Positions 1 to 9,313 of a stretch of DNA of 32,440 nucleotides are shown piece by piece. Both the position numbers and the translations under genes were made by a program. Under the pieces are notes generated by a model. It was not told where the DNA came from, made no database searches, and saw only the letters and a program-made list of their open reading frames with translations. Where the stretch lies: assembly GCA_900617975.1 (NCBI GenBank), contig UZAE01000161.1:1-32440 (forward strand), in the 5' to 3' direction. Source of the stretch: Rodentolepis nana (lineage: Eukaryota > Platyhelminthes > Cestoda > Cyclophyllidea > Hymenolepididae). Position 1 is the first letter of the stretch. Each line of letters starts with the position of its first letter.

Positions 1-360
1 ACAGAGTTACTTCAGTCATTTCACCTGTAGCTTCGTGAACATGACACTGTCCTTTATTGACCAAGGCACAAGGATAATCTTGCTTGTATATCACAAACAA
101 CTTTCCAATGTATTCCTTCAACCCCCTTCCCCTAACAATACTATACCTAGATAATGGCAACAGTACTCATATGGATATATTTGTCACTTAAGGTGTACTA
201 CTTGTATCCACTGATGCATTTGGATACAAACCACGGCATCACACACCAATACAATACTGTTCCCACACACTATACCTTATGAATGGGGCATTTTGAAGTC
301 AAATGGATTGGCCATTTCACAAATGCATGAAAAATGCTAATATCTAGGCCATTCATCTAG
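1..360. repeat. Left arm of a perfect 360 bp inverted repeat
   Basis: Every base from 1 to 360 is the reverse complement of 2231 down to 1872 (paired coordinates sum to 2232). I checked this line by line and found no mismatch. Identity stops abruptly after 360, followed only by a short imperfect extension to about 371. The arm begins at the first base of the window, so the true repeat may extend further left. Perfect identity means a recent inverted duplication, active gene conversion between the arms, or an assembly fold-back. It has no recognisable transposon terminal motif, and its outer end cannot be seen. Confidence 0.95.
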
Positions 361-1871
361 ATAAACATAATTTTACATGATATGTAAGGACTTATATATT
401 TTTGAAATTTCTCTGTAAAATGTAGGTGATCTTCTCTGTCATATTTTTACTGCTTGACGAAAAATCTCCAGTATAAGAGAGTGAGGTGAAATTATTCATC
501 GTAAAGCCAAGGTGCAAAAATGGTACCTTCTGAAATAACAAATTTTGGTGAGATTTGATATCATAAAATATTACTTTTTGGTTGAAGCATCACCTTTACC
601 TTTTACTTTTAGGTATAATTCATCTTGTTCTGCTAAGTTTCTCTGTGTTTTAATGCTGTTCATTTTTAATTATTGTATATATACATAGATTCTTTATATT
701 TCCTGTAATTGATTATAAACATATTTTTGAAAATTGGAATAATAATTTGAAATTATAAAGCTTGAAGAAAAAGGGTTGATCTTGCGATTATTTAATTAAT
801 TTTGCCAATATGAACGCATTTGGTGAATCTGCGTTTAGGCTGCAAAAATGTTACCATAATAAGACTTTAGTGATCATTATGTTCTACCAATCTTCATTTT
901 AAATTCGCCCGAAGTTCAATTGCTCCAAATTCAATTTTTATTCGAGGAATATAGTTAATTCAATTCATATATGTAGTCTAATGCATTTCTTTTCAAGACC
1001 GACAAATATTTATTTTCTAAAGACATAATTACATTTATTAAATCCGTTATTTAAAGTCATATCCTCTTCTGGATCATGGATATATTGAATTTTTGGAAAA
1101 ATGCTTTCCAGTATTCAGGTTCGGTTGCTGTTTAAAATATATCATAAGTTGCAAGAAATCTTTCCGTTGCTTGTGCGTCAAACTTTCTCCAAATTTCTAT
1201 TTGTTCCATAAAATATCGATTTAATTCTTTGCACGATTTACTGGTTCGCCATTCAAATTTCAAATGTATAAGTGATGCGAGACCAACCTGTTAAAGATTA
1301 TTTATGATTACAAATTTTAATAAGCTTTATTTCCAAAAGTACAAAATTGACGTGATGTTATATTTTTGCAGCTTATGAATAAAGTTTGTAGCGAATAAAA
1401 TTAAACATCACGCAAACGCGACAACTTGGGAACATCTATAAAGATTAACGCGTTTATAAAAATACATATGGCGAATTTAAATTTTTTATATTTTTACAGA
1501 TCAAAACCACTAGAAAGACAGAAACCAATAATTTGTCGTTAAAAATTTAATTTAATTTTGAGCTCTAGTGACCGTAAAAGAGAACCATAAAAGTCAGTAT
1601 AAAAAATTGCTTCCCCAATTTAATTAAACCAAAAAATCGATAATTTTCTGAAAAACCGTGGTAATAAAAGAGCACTGAATTAAAATAAATATGGTATATT
1701 AGGATTCTTAAAATGCTAAAGCGAATATTACGATAACTTCCATGCAAAGAAAAGGTTAAAAGTAGTAGGTTAGATTTTGATTACGAAATGGCAATTTATT
1801 TGAAAAATATACTGGAATAATAAATTATTGAAAAAGTAAATTTTCATTCGAATCAAAAACAAAATGTTTAC
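361..1871. other. AT-rich spacer between the inverted-repeat arms, no gene seen
   Basis: About 1.5 kb of strongly AT-rich sequence separates the two arms. All frames are broken by frequent stops; the longest open frame is about 60 codons and has no protein character. I see no RNA gene, no repeat shared with the rest of the window and no transposase-like frame. If the arms are terminal repeats of a foldback element, this would be its non-coding centre. Confidence 0.7.
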
Positions 1872-2231
1872 CTAGATGAATGGCCTAGATATTAGCATTT
1901 TTCATGCATTTGTGAAATGGCCAATCCATTTGACTTCAAAATGCCCCATTCATAAGGTATAGTGTGTGGGAACAGTATTGTATTGGTGTGTGATGCCGTG
2001 GTTTGTATCCAAATGCATCAGTGGATACAAGTAGTACACCTTAAGTGACAAATATATCCATATGAGTACTGTTGCCATTATCTAGGTATAGTATTGTTAG
2101 GGGAAGGGGGTTGAAGGAATACATTGGAAAGTTGTTTGTGATATACAAGCAAGATTATCCTTGTGCCTTGGTCAATAAAGGACAGTGTCATGTTCACGAA
2201 GCTACAGGTGAAATGACTGAAGTAACTCTGT
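1872..2231. repeat. Right arm of the perfect 360 bp inverted repeat
   Basis: This is the exact reverse complement of bases 1-360. Unlike the left arm, its outer flank is visible. It runs without a break into the decayed coding stretch beginning near 2064, so the arm contains the start of that stretch and the left arm is an inverted copy of the same piece. That favours a segmental inverted duplication over a classic transposon with free-standing terminal repeats. Confidence 0.95.
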
Positions 2232-2519
2232 CAGCGAATCCTCCGTTCTTTCCATTATTCAGTGGAGAACAAATCGTGAATAAGGAAATGAGTGGGGGTG
2301 GGGGTGGTGGTGGTGGTTTTCCAAAAGTCCAACCTCCATTTCACCCACATTAACTTGGAATTGGAATTCGAGACAAAGTTGGTGAGGAATCGCGTTTTAT
2401 GGCAAGAAAATTCTAGCCACAGAATGAAAGTGAGTGAAAATATCGGTTCTCACATTGAAACGCAACACTATGACCATCGTGATCTCAAGTTGAGCATTAA
2501 CACACAAGCTGTGTAGTCC
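2064..2519 (+). pseudogene. Decayed coding remnant, part 1 (unidentified)
   Basis: After a stop at 2063 one frame stays open to 2353 without a good ATG (its first usable start is a TTG at 2072). A second frame, 2292-2516, takes over after a G-rich run at 2292-2322 and ends at a stop at 2517. Both stretches have mixed, charged and polar composition typical of real protein, unlike the flanking AT-rich DNA. The switch at the G tract suggests a frameshift by slippage in that tract. I do not recognise the protein. A poly-glycine run encoded by the G tract may be non-native. The first 170 bases lie inside the inverted-repeat arm. A non-coding origin cannot be excluded. Confidence 0.35.
2292..2322 (+). 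repeat. G-rich tract with quadruplex potential
   Basis: Two runs of five G and several GG pairs separated by single T bases lie in about 30 bases on the plus strand. In frame this gives a glycine run; one base out it gives a valine run. The number and spacing of G runs allow a two-tetrad G-quadruplex. The open frame changes at this point, which fits slippage here. Confidence 0.6.
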
Positions 2520-2998
2520 ATCCGTGTAGACATTGGGGAGACTAAATTGTTTTCTTAACAAACTAAAGTATTAAACAAATCTTTACTCTCGTCTGAGTTT
2601 ATCAACTACAGTAAAGCATTGTGTCAATTTTGAAATAATGGAAGCATATCAAGTCTGTTTTCAGGCACCTTGGAAGTTCCTATTTTGCAGAGCATATTCA
2701 GTAAGTGATTTATGAGCAGAAAAGATAGTTCGATTGCTCTTCCATTTTGTCTACTTAAACTTGTGATGTTTCCACATTAAAGTGAATTTGCATTGACCTT
2801 GAGGATAGTCTTTGCACGAAACTGGCAAAAAAAAACAGTAAGGTAACCATTAGGTGTTTCCACGATAGTTGACTGAAGTGAATTTGTATTGCTGGCATTT
2901 AGTGCATGTAGGTTGCCAATCCTGTGGTTGGATATATCGTCACTTGACCACCTCTGTTGCATATGTCCACAGTGACTCTACTTGATTGAGAGTTTGGC

Positions 2999-3752
2999 AA
3001 GTATTTCGGCAGAGTTGAAATGAGTTGGAATGTGAAATCCTGTGTTAGTGAGCTCAATGAGGAAGAAAGTGAGAATTTGTACATTGTATGTGTGTCATTG
3101 TTGTTCCGGTAAGCAATTGTTACCAGGCCCACGAGTGGCAATGTAACTTCAGCTGGCAATATTGAATTTATATGAAGAGGTTCAGTCTTCGTCAAGTTAT
3201 GCAATCAACGCTTTGAGTCCTGTTACACTGCTATTCTACCTTTAATGCAAGAAGTCGTGAACAGTCATGCCAATCTCCAATTTGTCCCGTGGACAACCTT
3301 CAATCCTGGCGATAGACAGTGAGTGGATTGGGAAGGAAGCGATGCAGTAATGGAATGAAGCGCTGAGTGTACACGCGATATGAATAGCTAACGGAAAGCC
3401 CATAAATGCCTCGTCCTGAAACTGTTGTCATTAAGTGCAAAAAATATGATATTTGTGGTGAAAGTTATAAAGGTCAAACTGCAGCAAGAAAAAGTCTCTG
3501 AAGTAGTAAAAGTCAAAACTATTAGTGCAATGTTGATTGCCTCGGAGGGAGCAGTATGACATGCTTCTGGTGGCGTTTTAACCATTGAAGGTGAGCCTGA
3601 CTTCCAACTGTGATTTTATTGATCGTCGACTACGAGTGAAGTATTGTGAAACTAATCAGCTGTTTCTAAATCTATCGCGAATTCATATTTCAGACAAGTT
3701 GATGCTGGTTGTGTATATTAGAAAGACCAATCGGTCTTCTTATCAAAAGTAA
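2999..3752 (+). pseudogene. Decayed coding remnant, part 2 (unidentified)
   Basis: The plus-strand frame beginning at 2999 gives protein-like runs of about 20-45 residues separated by single stops, up to about 3613. A neighbouring frame is then open for 47 codons from 3609 to 3749 and ends at a stop at 3750. Runs rich in Lys, Glu, Val and Ile, and a VPW-containing segment near 3280, have normal protein composition. The minus strand also has a long frame here (2899-3204), but its translation is Thr/Ser/Phe-rich and less convincing. No splice sites bracket the open runs, so this looks like an intronless gene or retro-copy that has accumulated stops and a frameshift. Family unknown. Confidence 0.35.
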
Positions 3753-3847
3753 GGTAACTAAGATATCCGAACAAAGAGAATGTGTTTGAGACAGCGTCCT
3801 GAATTCTGATTCCAAAAGATGGAAGTGTAGAAGCAAAACGGTGAAAA

Positions 3848-4667
3848 TAGGGGAGAAAGAAACAACTGAAACGGTTCACGATATATTTTTGATATTCAGA
3901 ACGACTGCAAATCAGATGTTTGGCTGGAAATGTTCTTAATGCCATTGGTGAGGTAAGGAGGTGAACTGAAAATGCAACTATCATGGGAATTTTTGATTTG
4001 AATCTTCGCGTCCAAATGAGATTCTACCATGTTTGCATTTGAATCATTGAAAGAGGATCCCTGATTCGGATTAGTCACTACCAGACTCTAGGTCACCCTC
4101 TTCGTCATTGTTTGACTGTATTCTACGCTGCAGAATTAGAAGGACGCGTTAAACTTGATATTTCTACCAAAATACTCAGAGATACTCCATTTACTACGAA
4201 TTGTTCACGTAAGTGGCTAGAAATCAATCTTTATGCTTCCTTTACGTCAATAAATATATTGAGTGATTGCCACTGTCAAGATTGACTAGAGCGGAGAAAA
4301 GCTGTCCGCATACGTGATAAAGTAGATTTTCAAATTATGAGCAACATAGTTGAAGCCTCAACTTTGTCTTTATTCGCTTTCAGACGATTTGTGTGTCGGC
4401 TCCAAGATATCCACATTCATGTTTCAGCTTTATTTCGTCAGGTCTTGATAAGATTAGTTGAAGTATGCAGTGTGAAATGGGCTGGAACTTTGTGCAATCA
4501 AATTGGTTTTGAGAGCTGAGAAGCAACAGAGTGCATTCATCTCCAGAAATATGACTTATGACGTAACATTTGAAATCACAAAAGATGAAATGTCATTTTT
4601 CTGCCTGGTGTCATCATTATCAGTAGCAAATTCTCCTGATGTCCTGGTTCATCTCAATGTTGTTTAA
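3848..4667 (+). pseudogene. Decayed coding remnant, part 3: the longest readable stretch
   Basis: The frame beginning after the stop at 3848 runs to the stop at 4517-4519 with only four internal stops (TGA at 3890, 3962, 4040 and 4283). The segments 4043-4282 (80 codons) and 4286-4516 (77 codons) are fully open. At about 4476-4517 the readable protein passes by a +1 shift into another frame that stays open to the stop at 4665 (63 codons). The reading frame is the same as in 2999-3613, supporting one former gene. About 15 stops would be expected by chance over 224 codons at this composition. The product is basic, with alternating hydrophobic and charged segments. I do not recognise any catalytic motif or family. 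Confidence 0.45.
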
Positions 4668-5445
4668 AACCAACTGAATAATAGCGGTTTGGAATCACGT
4701 TCACCAGAATTGATATAATTTTGAACCATTTGCCTGTCATTCAATTTAATTTGATAATGATGTTGCTGTGATGGGTGGAGCGGGAAGGGAGTTCCTCTTG
4801 CAATCGGGTCATTCAGCCTAATTATCATCCAAGTGGATATAATTGGCCAATGTGCAAAGTCCTAATTTATTTAATTAATTAGTTAATTTCGACTTCATTT
4901 CTATTATGTGCTGTTGCGTTGCTGCCATTTTGTCTTTCGCTTTATTCACAAAGTTAAGTGATTAGTTTGAAGCAATTCTAAATATCTATAGTTTTTGGAT
5001 TACTCTTGGTGAAACAAATTTATACTTCAATTTACTCTCATTCACTTTTATTGTAAAGTAATCGGAAATGATATCTTTTCTTAATTTACTTAATCTTATT
5101 TTATTTATTGATTTACACCAATTTAACTTTCATCTCATGACCAATTGAGAAGTCACACCATCTCCTCACTTGTGAAACCTAATTGAGTTGCCATTGACTT
5201 TAACTAATTAAATTGAAGTTTTTGGTGAGAAACTAATCGAAAAAAATATTCACAAAAGTGAAATATAATGCAGTTCACCTTGTTTTCACTCCACACTCTA
5301 ACAATTGCTAAGCAACCACCAGGTAAACCGTTAAGTACCATGAACGTCCTTTCTTTTATCTCGACCTTCAAATTATAAGGGAATTGAGGTGGCAAGACTT
5401 ATCAGCAGAATTAAAGCAAATGACAGACAGAATTGCAGACATTGA
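4668..5445. other. Degraded or non-coding stretch between coding remnants
   Basis: The middle (about 4860-5110) is AT-rich with many TTAATTAATTA-like runs and no readable frame. The ends contain shorter open pieces on either strand, none long enough to support a gene. It may be an insertion into the decayed coding region or simply its most eroded part. Confidence 0.4.
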
Positions 5446-5960
5446 TTAAGGATTTGTCCAGGATTCCATTGGATAAATCGTTTGATCATACAACAATATT
5501 TACTTCCAATCAATTTAAATATGCGCATACGAGTGAGGTCAGTGGCAATCAAGATTGCATGTCTCAATGGTGACATTAATTTGAGTGATGCTGTTTTCCG
5601 CTCGTTTAGCTTTCATCAAAGTTGAAATGAGATGCTCCCTTGAGCAACATTGTCCACTAAATATTGTATTTGGTTTTGGTATACAGCTTATGTTCTTCAG
5701 TGACTAAGTCATGCCTTTGAGTTGAAACCAAATTTCTTTAATTTCTTTAAATGAAATACAAATTTACTAAAATTTTTATTTCCAATAACCGTACCCAGTC
5801 AGCGCATCCGCATCGAAAGTTTCTTCATTTTGTGCTGCCAATAAACTTTATTTCCATCACTTTGCTTAGTAGTTTCGTTTCCTTTACCGCAGTTTAATTT
5901 CAAAGATGCTCATGGAGGTGAAGATTACAAAGAATACAATTCTGACCCTCGTGGTTAGTC
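5446..5960 (+). pseudogene. Decayed coding remnants, part 4 (unidentified)
   Basis: A plus-strand frame is open for 59 codons from 5446 to 5622 and ends at TGA 5623. It is rich in Ile, Leu, Asn and Arg. A second protein-like piece of 18 codons, with several Asp, Glu, Tyr and Gly residues, runs from 5902 to the stop at 5956. It continues after the stop in the same frame towards about 6050 with further stops. Both pieces lie on the same strand as the remnants at 2064-4667 and could be the 3' part of the same gene or a second one. No family recognised. Confidence 0.25.
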
Positions 5961-6106
5961 AAACGACCAAAAGCATTATCTGGAAAAGGATGCTCTTAAA
6001 TTTGCATGTTAGATGTTTGACGACACTTAAAGTAATTATCATGCCACTCGACTAAAACATAAAATGGATTTAGTAAATTTGATTTCTATTGTTATCTCTC
6101 TACCCA

Positions 6107-6132
6107 CATACCCCCCTCCCCCTCCCACACAT
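6107..6132. repeat. Polypyrimidine (C/T-rich) tract
   Basis: A short C-rich, pyrimidine-dominated run on the plus strand. Similar C-rich runs occur near 8453, 25630 and 28920. No polyadenylation site or acceptor AG immediately follows, so no splicing role is claimed. Confidence 0.6.
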
Positions 6133-7955
6133 CTGGTTTATCATTCATCGAACTCATAGTCGACGAATTTCGGCAATTTATCGCAATGGTATTGAGACTT
6201 TTCGCATTACTGTTTGTTCACAATGTCAATAAAATTGGAAGAATTGTCCAATGAGAGTGTATACACCTACATCAGCTCTCTGCAAAAAGAATGAAATGCT
6301 CAAAATTAAGCAAGACATTTGTGATGAGATGAAACACTTTGACTTGGTTTTCTCCTATGAAATAATATTCTCTTTAAAGTCTTGTTTTTTTATTTAAGGT
6401 ATAAATAATATGAAGGAGCAGGTATGTATACTCTTTCCAACCCACAGTTAGTGAGTCTGATGGGCATATAAATGCTTTAAAGTGTGCTAAATTGTGGTTC
6501 AAATGCCCTGTGGAAGTGTGGTATGTAAGCTGGAGTCTAAGACAATTACGTTGGATTTTATGTTTTGCGTGTTTTTCTGCCACTAATATCATTTCGTATG
6601 AAGAAATCTCTAAATGTAATTGATTACCGTATTTTAACAGAATTAAATTTTACAAATGACTTTAAATGGCAAATATATTCAGAAATAATTCTTCCTACTG
6701 CAAGTGAACCATTTCTGGAAGATTTTAATTAGTAATTTTGGAGTTGATTCCATGATTTTAGTCATTTCTCGTCTTTTCGGTTTATTGCTTTCTAAATGAG
6801 ATGAGAATTTTTATTATACCGATGTCTTTTAGTGCTTTGTCACTTAAAATTGTTTACATCTATTTGCATGGAGGTGAAATTTTATTTTGAGGGTATATTT
6901 AGATAATTAAAGTTAAAATCCATCCTTTATAGTTAAGAAATTTGTATCCAGACTTTTGCTTCTTTCTTAACAAAAAATGATATTAAAAACTGTTTTGAAA
7001 TTGTGTTATAGAAATGCCAAAATATAAACGTAAGCTCTAATTTGCTTTCTTTTGGCAAGCGCAATACAACGGCGTCAGATGTTGAATGGTTTTTTCATTC
7101 CTACAAATAATGTAGGGTTCTAGCGATTAAAGCATTTAGTATCAGTCAATGCTAATTCAATTGACCCGGAAATCAAAACTGATAACTTGGATTAATTTTT
7201 GGATGTACAAATTTAGAATTTTGTTCGATTCAAGTCTTCCGAAAATGGAAAATAATCTTCAATCTCAAGTCAATAACGGTATTTTTCTGTTTTGAAAACT
7301 AAACTAAGGCCTCTTTTATCAATTCGTAATTACTTAAATATCAAAATAATGTTCAAAATATTATTTAGTTTATCTTTCTTAAAAAGTTAAAAAAATTTAA
7401 GTTGGTTGGATAACAGAATTAAAATAAAAACTCTTCTTGAATTTGATATTAATAGCATTATTTACTAAATATTCTGTGTAAGCTATAAAATTTCAAATAT
7501 GTAAATTAGCTTAAAAATGTTTATTGCAGATATTACAATTTGGTTTTTAAAATGGCTAGCACTTAAAATTATCTCATTGTTAAGTTTTATGACAACAAGC
7601 TAGACTCTTTAGCACTTCAATTGTCTAAAAAATAACTATTTAACTTAATTATAAAGCTCGAAGTATCAAATGTCATTTGTATCTTAGAATAATTATTTTC
7701 TGCGTAGGTGATTACAATCACAGTTTTTTTCTTCTGATATTTGCCTTCCATTTGAGTATTTCAAGAGGGCCAATATCTTAAACGAAAATGGTTGAGAGGG
7801 TAACTTTAATTATGTTGATTTCATGAATTGTCCTTCACCTTTGTAGTCTTGCCTTTGAAATTAAATGAGTGTAACATTCTTTATATATGCATACATATTA
7901 CTTATGTACGGCTTATTAATGCTGGTATAAAAATTCCGGCATTCATTTTTGGCAG
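6133..7955. other. AT-rich non-coding stretch, no gene seen
   Basis: Apart from a short possible coding scrap near 6226-6300, all frames are interrupted and composition is uniformly AT-rich. I see no repeat shared with other parts of the window, no RNA gene and no long palindrome. Confidence 0.6.
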
Positions 7956-8087
7956 CTTTCGCATTGTCCATTGTCACTATACTGCCGAGCGGTCTTAAAA
8001 AGAATCGTATCACCGATTTCAGCAAAAGCCTCGATTGTTTCCCTCATACTCTATTGTACACCCAAACGTTAAACGCGGATGTTGAAA
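7956..8087 (+). CDS. Candidate internal exon, unidentified protein (44 codons)
   Basis: The stretch is framed by a pyrimidine-rich acceptor ending TTTTTGGCAG at 7955 and a good donor GTAAGC at 8088. Its length, 132, is a multiple of three, so it would be a symmetric phase 1-1 exon, open in that phase throughout. It is clearly richer in G and C than its surroundings. The translation contains a Leu-Pro-Ser-Gly-Leu-Lys-Lys run and one Cys. This is faintly like the start of the mature part of takeout/JHBP-type secreted lipid carriers, but the match is too short to assign. No matching upstream signal-peptide exon was found. Its last 26 bases are also the first bases of the tandem-duplicated unit downstream. 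Confidence 0.25.
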
Positions 8088-8552
8088 GTAAGCTCATCAT
8101 TTATTGCCTTTTTAAATTATTGCAATTATAATAAATTATAATAGTGTTATGTACACAGAAACAAAAGATTTCACCCCATTTTTTAATAAATTTTCGTAGC
8201 CAAGAAGGAGGGTATTATTATGATGTAAGTCCATCAATCAAACAATCAAGGGACAGTTTTTGTTAGGTACTAAAGGTAGACTTAGTGAGGTGGAAGTTAA
8301 AAATTAATCCAATATTGTTATGCATGTCGCATTTTTTCACATAATTTCATTGAGGAATTTATTGGGTATTTTGTTGGATGAATTGCGATTAACTCAAATA
8401 ATTTTAAAATTAACTAGTAAAATTCAATATCACTACTTTTATTAAAACTTAATAACCCCCCTCCCTACCTCTTTAAATTTTTAAACCCCTCTATTTTGTA
8501 GGCAATCGGTAACGAACATTTCTTTATTTTACGTCAAACTCATTTGCTAAGA
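8062..8552. repeat. Tandem duplication, copy A (about 491 bp)
   Basis: Bases 8062-8552 align end to end with 8553-9034, starting with CCAAACGTTAAA and ending with TTTTACGTCAAACTCATTTG plus CTAAGAC. The copies share long near-identical blocks, for example AAACAAAAGATTTCACCCCA and TTTCATTGAGGAAT, separated by many substitutions and small indels, so the duplication is old. Copy A begins inside the 3' end of the candidate exon at 7956-8087 and includes its donor site. Confidence 0.9.
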
Positions 8553-9034
8553 CCAAACGTTAAATGTAGATGTTGAAAGCAAGCACAATTGAATCGTTCA
8601 TCATTTATTGTTTTTTAAATTAATACAATATCAATAAATTAAAATAGTGCTATATGCAAAGAAACAAAAGATTTCACCCCATATTTTACATAAATTTTCG
8701 TAGCTAAGAAGAAAGTTATTATTATGACGTAAATCCATCAGTTAAATAGACAAGAGTCAATGTTTGTTAGGTTCTAAAGGAAGACTGAGTGAGGTGAAAG
8801 TTAATAATTAATCCAACTGCGAGGTAGTGCTGGTATGCATGTGTCACATTTTGTCGCATTATTTCATTGAGGAATCTATTGGGCATTTTGTTACATGAGT
8901 TGCGATGAACCTAAATAATTTTTAAATTAACTAGTGAAATTCAGCATCGCCTCCTTTAGTAATACTTAATAGCCCCCTACCTCTTTACATTTTCAAAAGC
9001 TTCTTTATTTTACGTCAAACTCATTTGCTAAGAC
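8553..9034. repeat. Tandem duplication, copy B (about 482 bp)
   Basis: The second, directly adjacent copy of the 8062-8552 unit. The exon-end segment carried into this copy has the donor changed from GTAAGC to GCAAGC, and its reading frame is no longer open, so it cannot serve as a normal exon end. The copy ends with the same CTAAGAC that closes copy A, immediately before the open frame at 9035. Confidence 0.9.
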
Positions 9035-9235
9035 ATGTTAATTTCTAATTATTTTGACAATTTACGGTTTTCTTTTCTACTGGTGAACACTTTGGGAAAT
9101 CTTCGACCTTATTTTATGCAAACATCAATAAAGCGTATTTCCATGAACAATTCCGACATTGGAGGGTTTGATATCCGCATTCACAATAAATTTAATTGCA
9201 AAATACATGACATATATGTGTCCAATGCAAATTAA
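9035..9235 (+). CDS. Short open frame, possible exon or pseudo-exon of a secreted protein
   Basis: Sixty-six codons from an ATG at 9035 to TAA at 9233. It is preceded by a possible acceptor (…TTTGCTAAG at 9032) and is richer in G and C than its surroundings. The translation contains a Leu-Arg-Pro-Tyr-Phe segment, a Gly-Gly-Phe-Asp-Ile-Arg-Ile segment and one Cys, giving an alternating beta-strand-like pattern. This pattern recalls arthropod JHBP/takeout or mite group 7 lipid-binding proteins, but I cannot confirm homology. No donor site follows. After the TAA the same frame continues open into the signal-peptide-like frame at 9245, so one stop separates the two. It may be a true terminal exon, a broken exon or chance. 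Confidence 0.25.
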   Translation: MLISNYFDNLRFSFLLVNTLGNLRPYFMQTSIKRISMNNSDIGGFDIRIHNKFNCKIHDIYVSNAN

Positions 9236-9244
9236 CTTATTTTA

Positions 9245-9313
9245 ATGAATAAGCTTGTAATCTTATTTTCCATATTTAGTCTTGCAAGTGGGATAAGAAA
9301 GCCATCAATATTG
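9245..9313 (+). CDS. Candidate first exon encoding a signal peptide
   Basis: The frame from ATG 9245 begins with Met-Asn-Lys, then ten hydrophobic residues (LVILFSIFSL), then ASG, which is a textbook signal peptide with a plausible cleavage site. After seven more residues it meets a consensus donor GTAAGT at 9314, phase 0. I found no convincing second exon in the 2.2 kb before the receptor gene. It could be the first exon of a small secreted protein whose remaining exons are lost or unrecognised, or chance hydrophobic sequence in AT-rich DNA. Confidence 0.25.

Noticed and set aside
2899..3204. 101-codon minus-strand frame (and others on the minus strand between 2777 and 5576)
   Set aside because: Translations are Thr/Ser/Phe-rich and less protein-like than the plus-strand frames over the same bases; treated as the antisense of the decayed plus-strand gene.
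3270..3310. VPW-containing segment resembling the C-terminal part of GILT thiol reductases
   Set aside because: Only a handful of residues match, and no CxxC active site or other GILT motif lies in the expected place.
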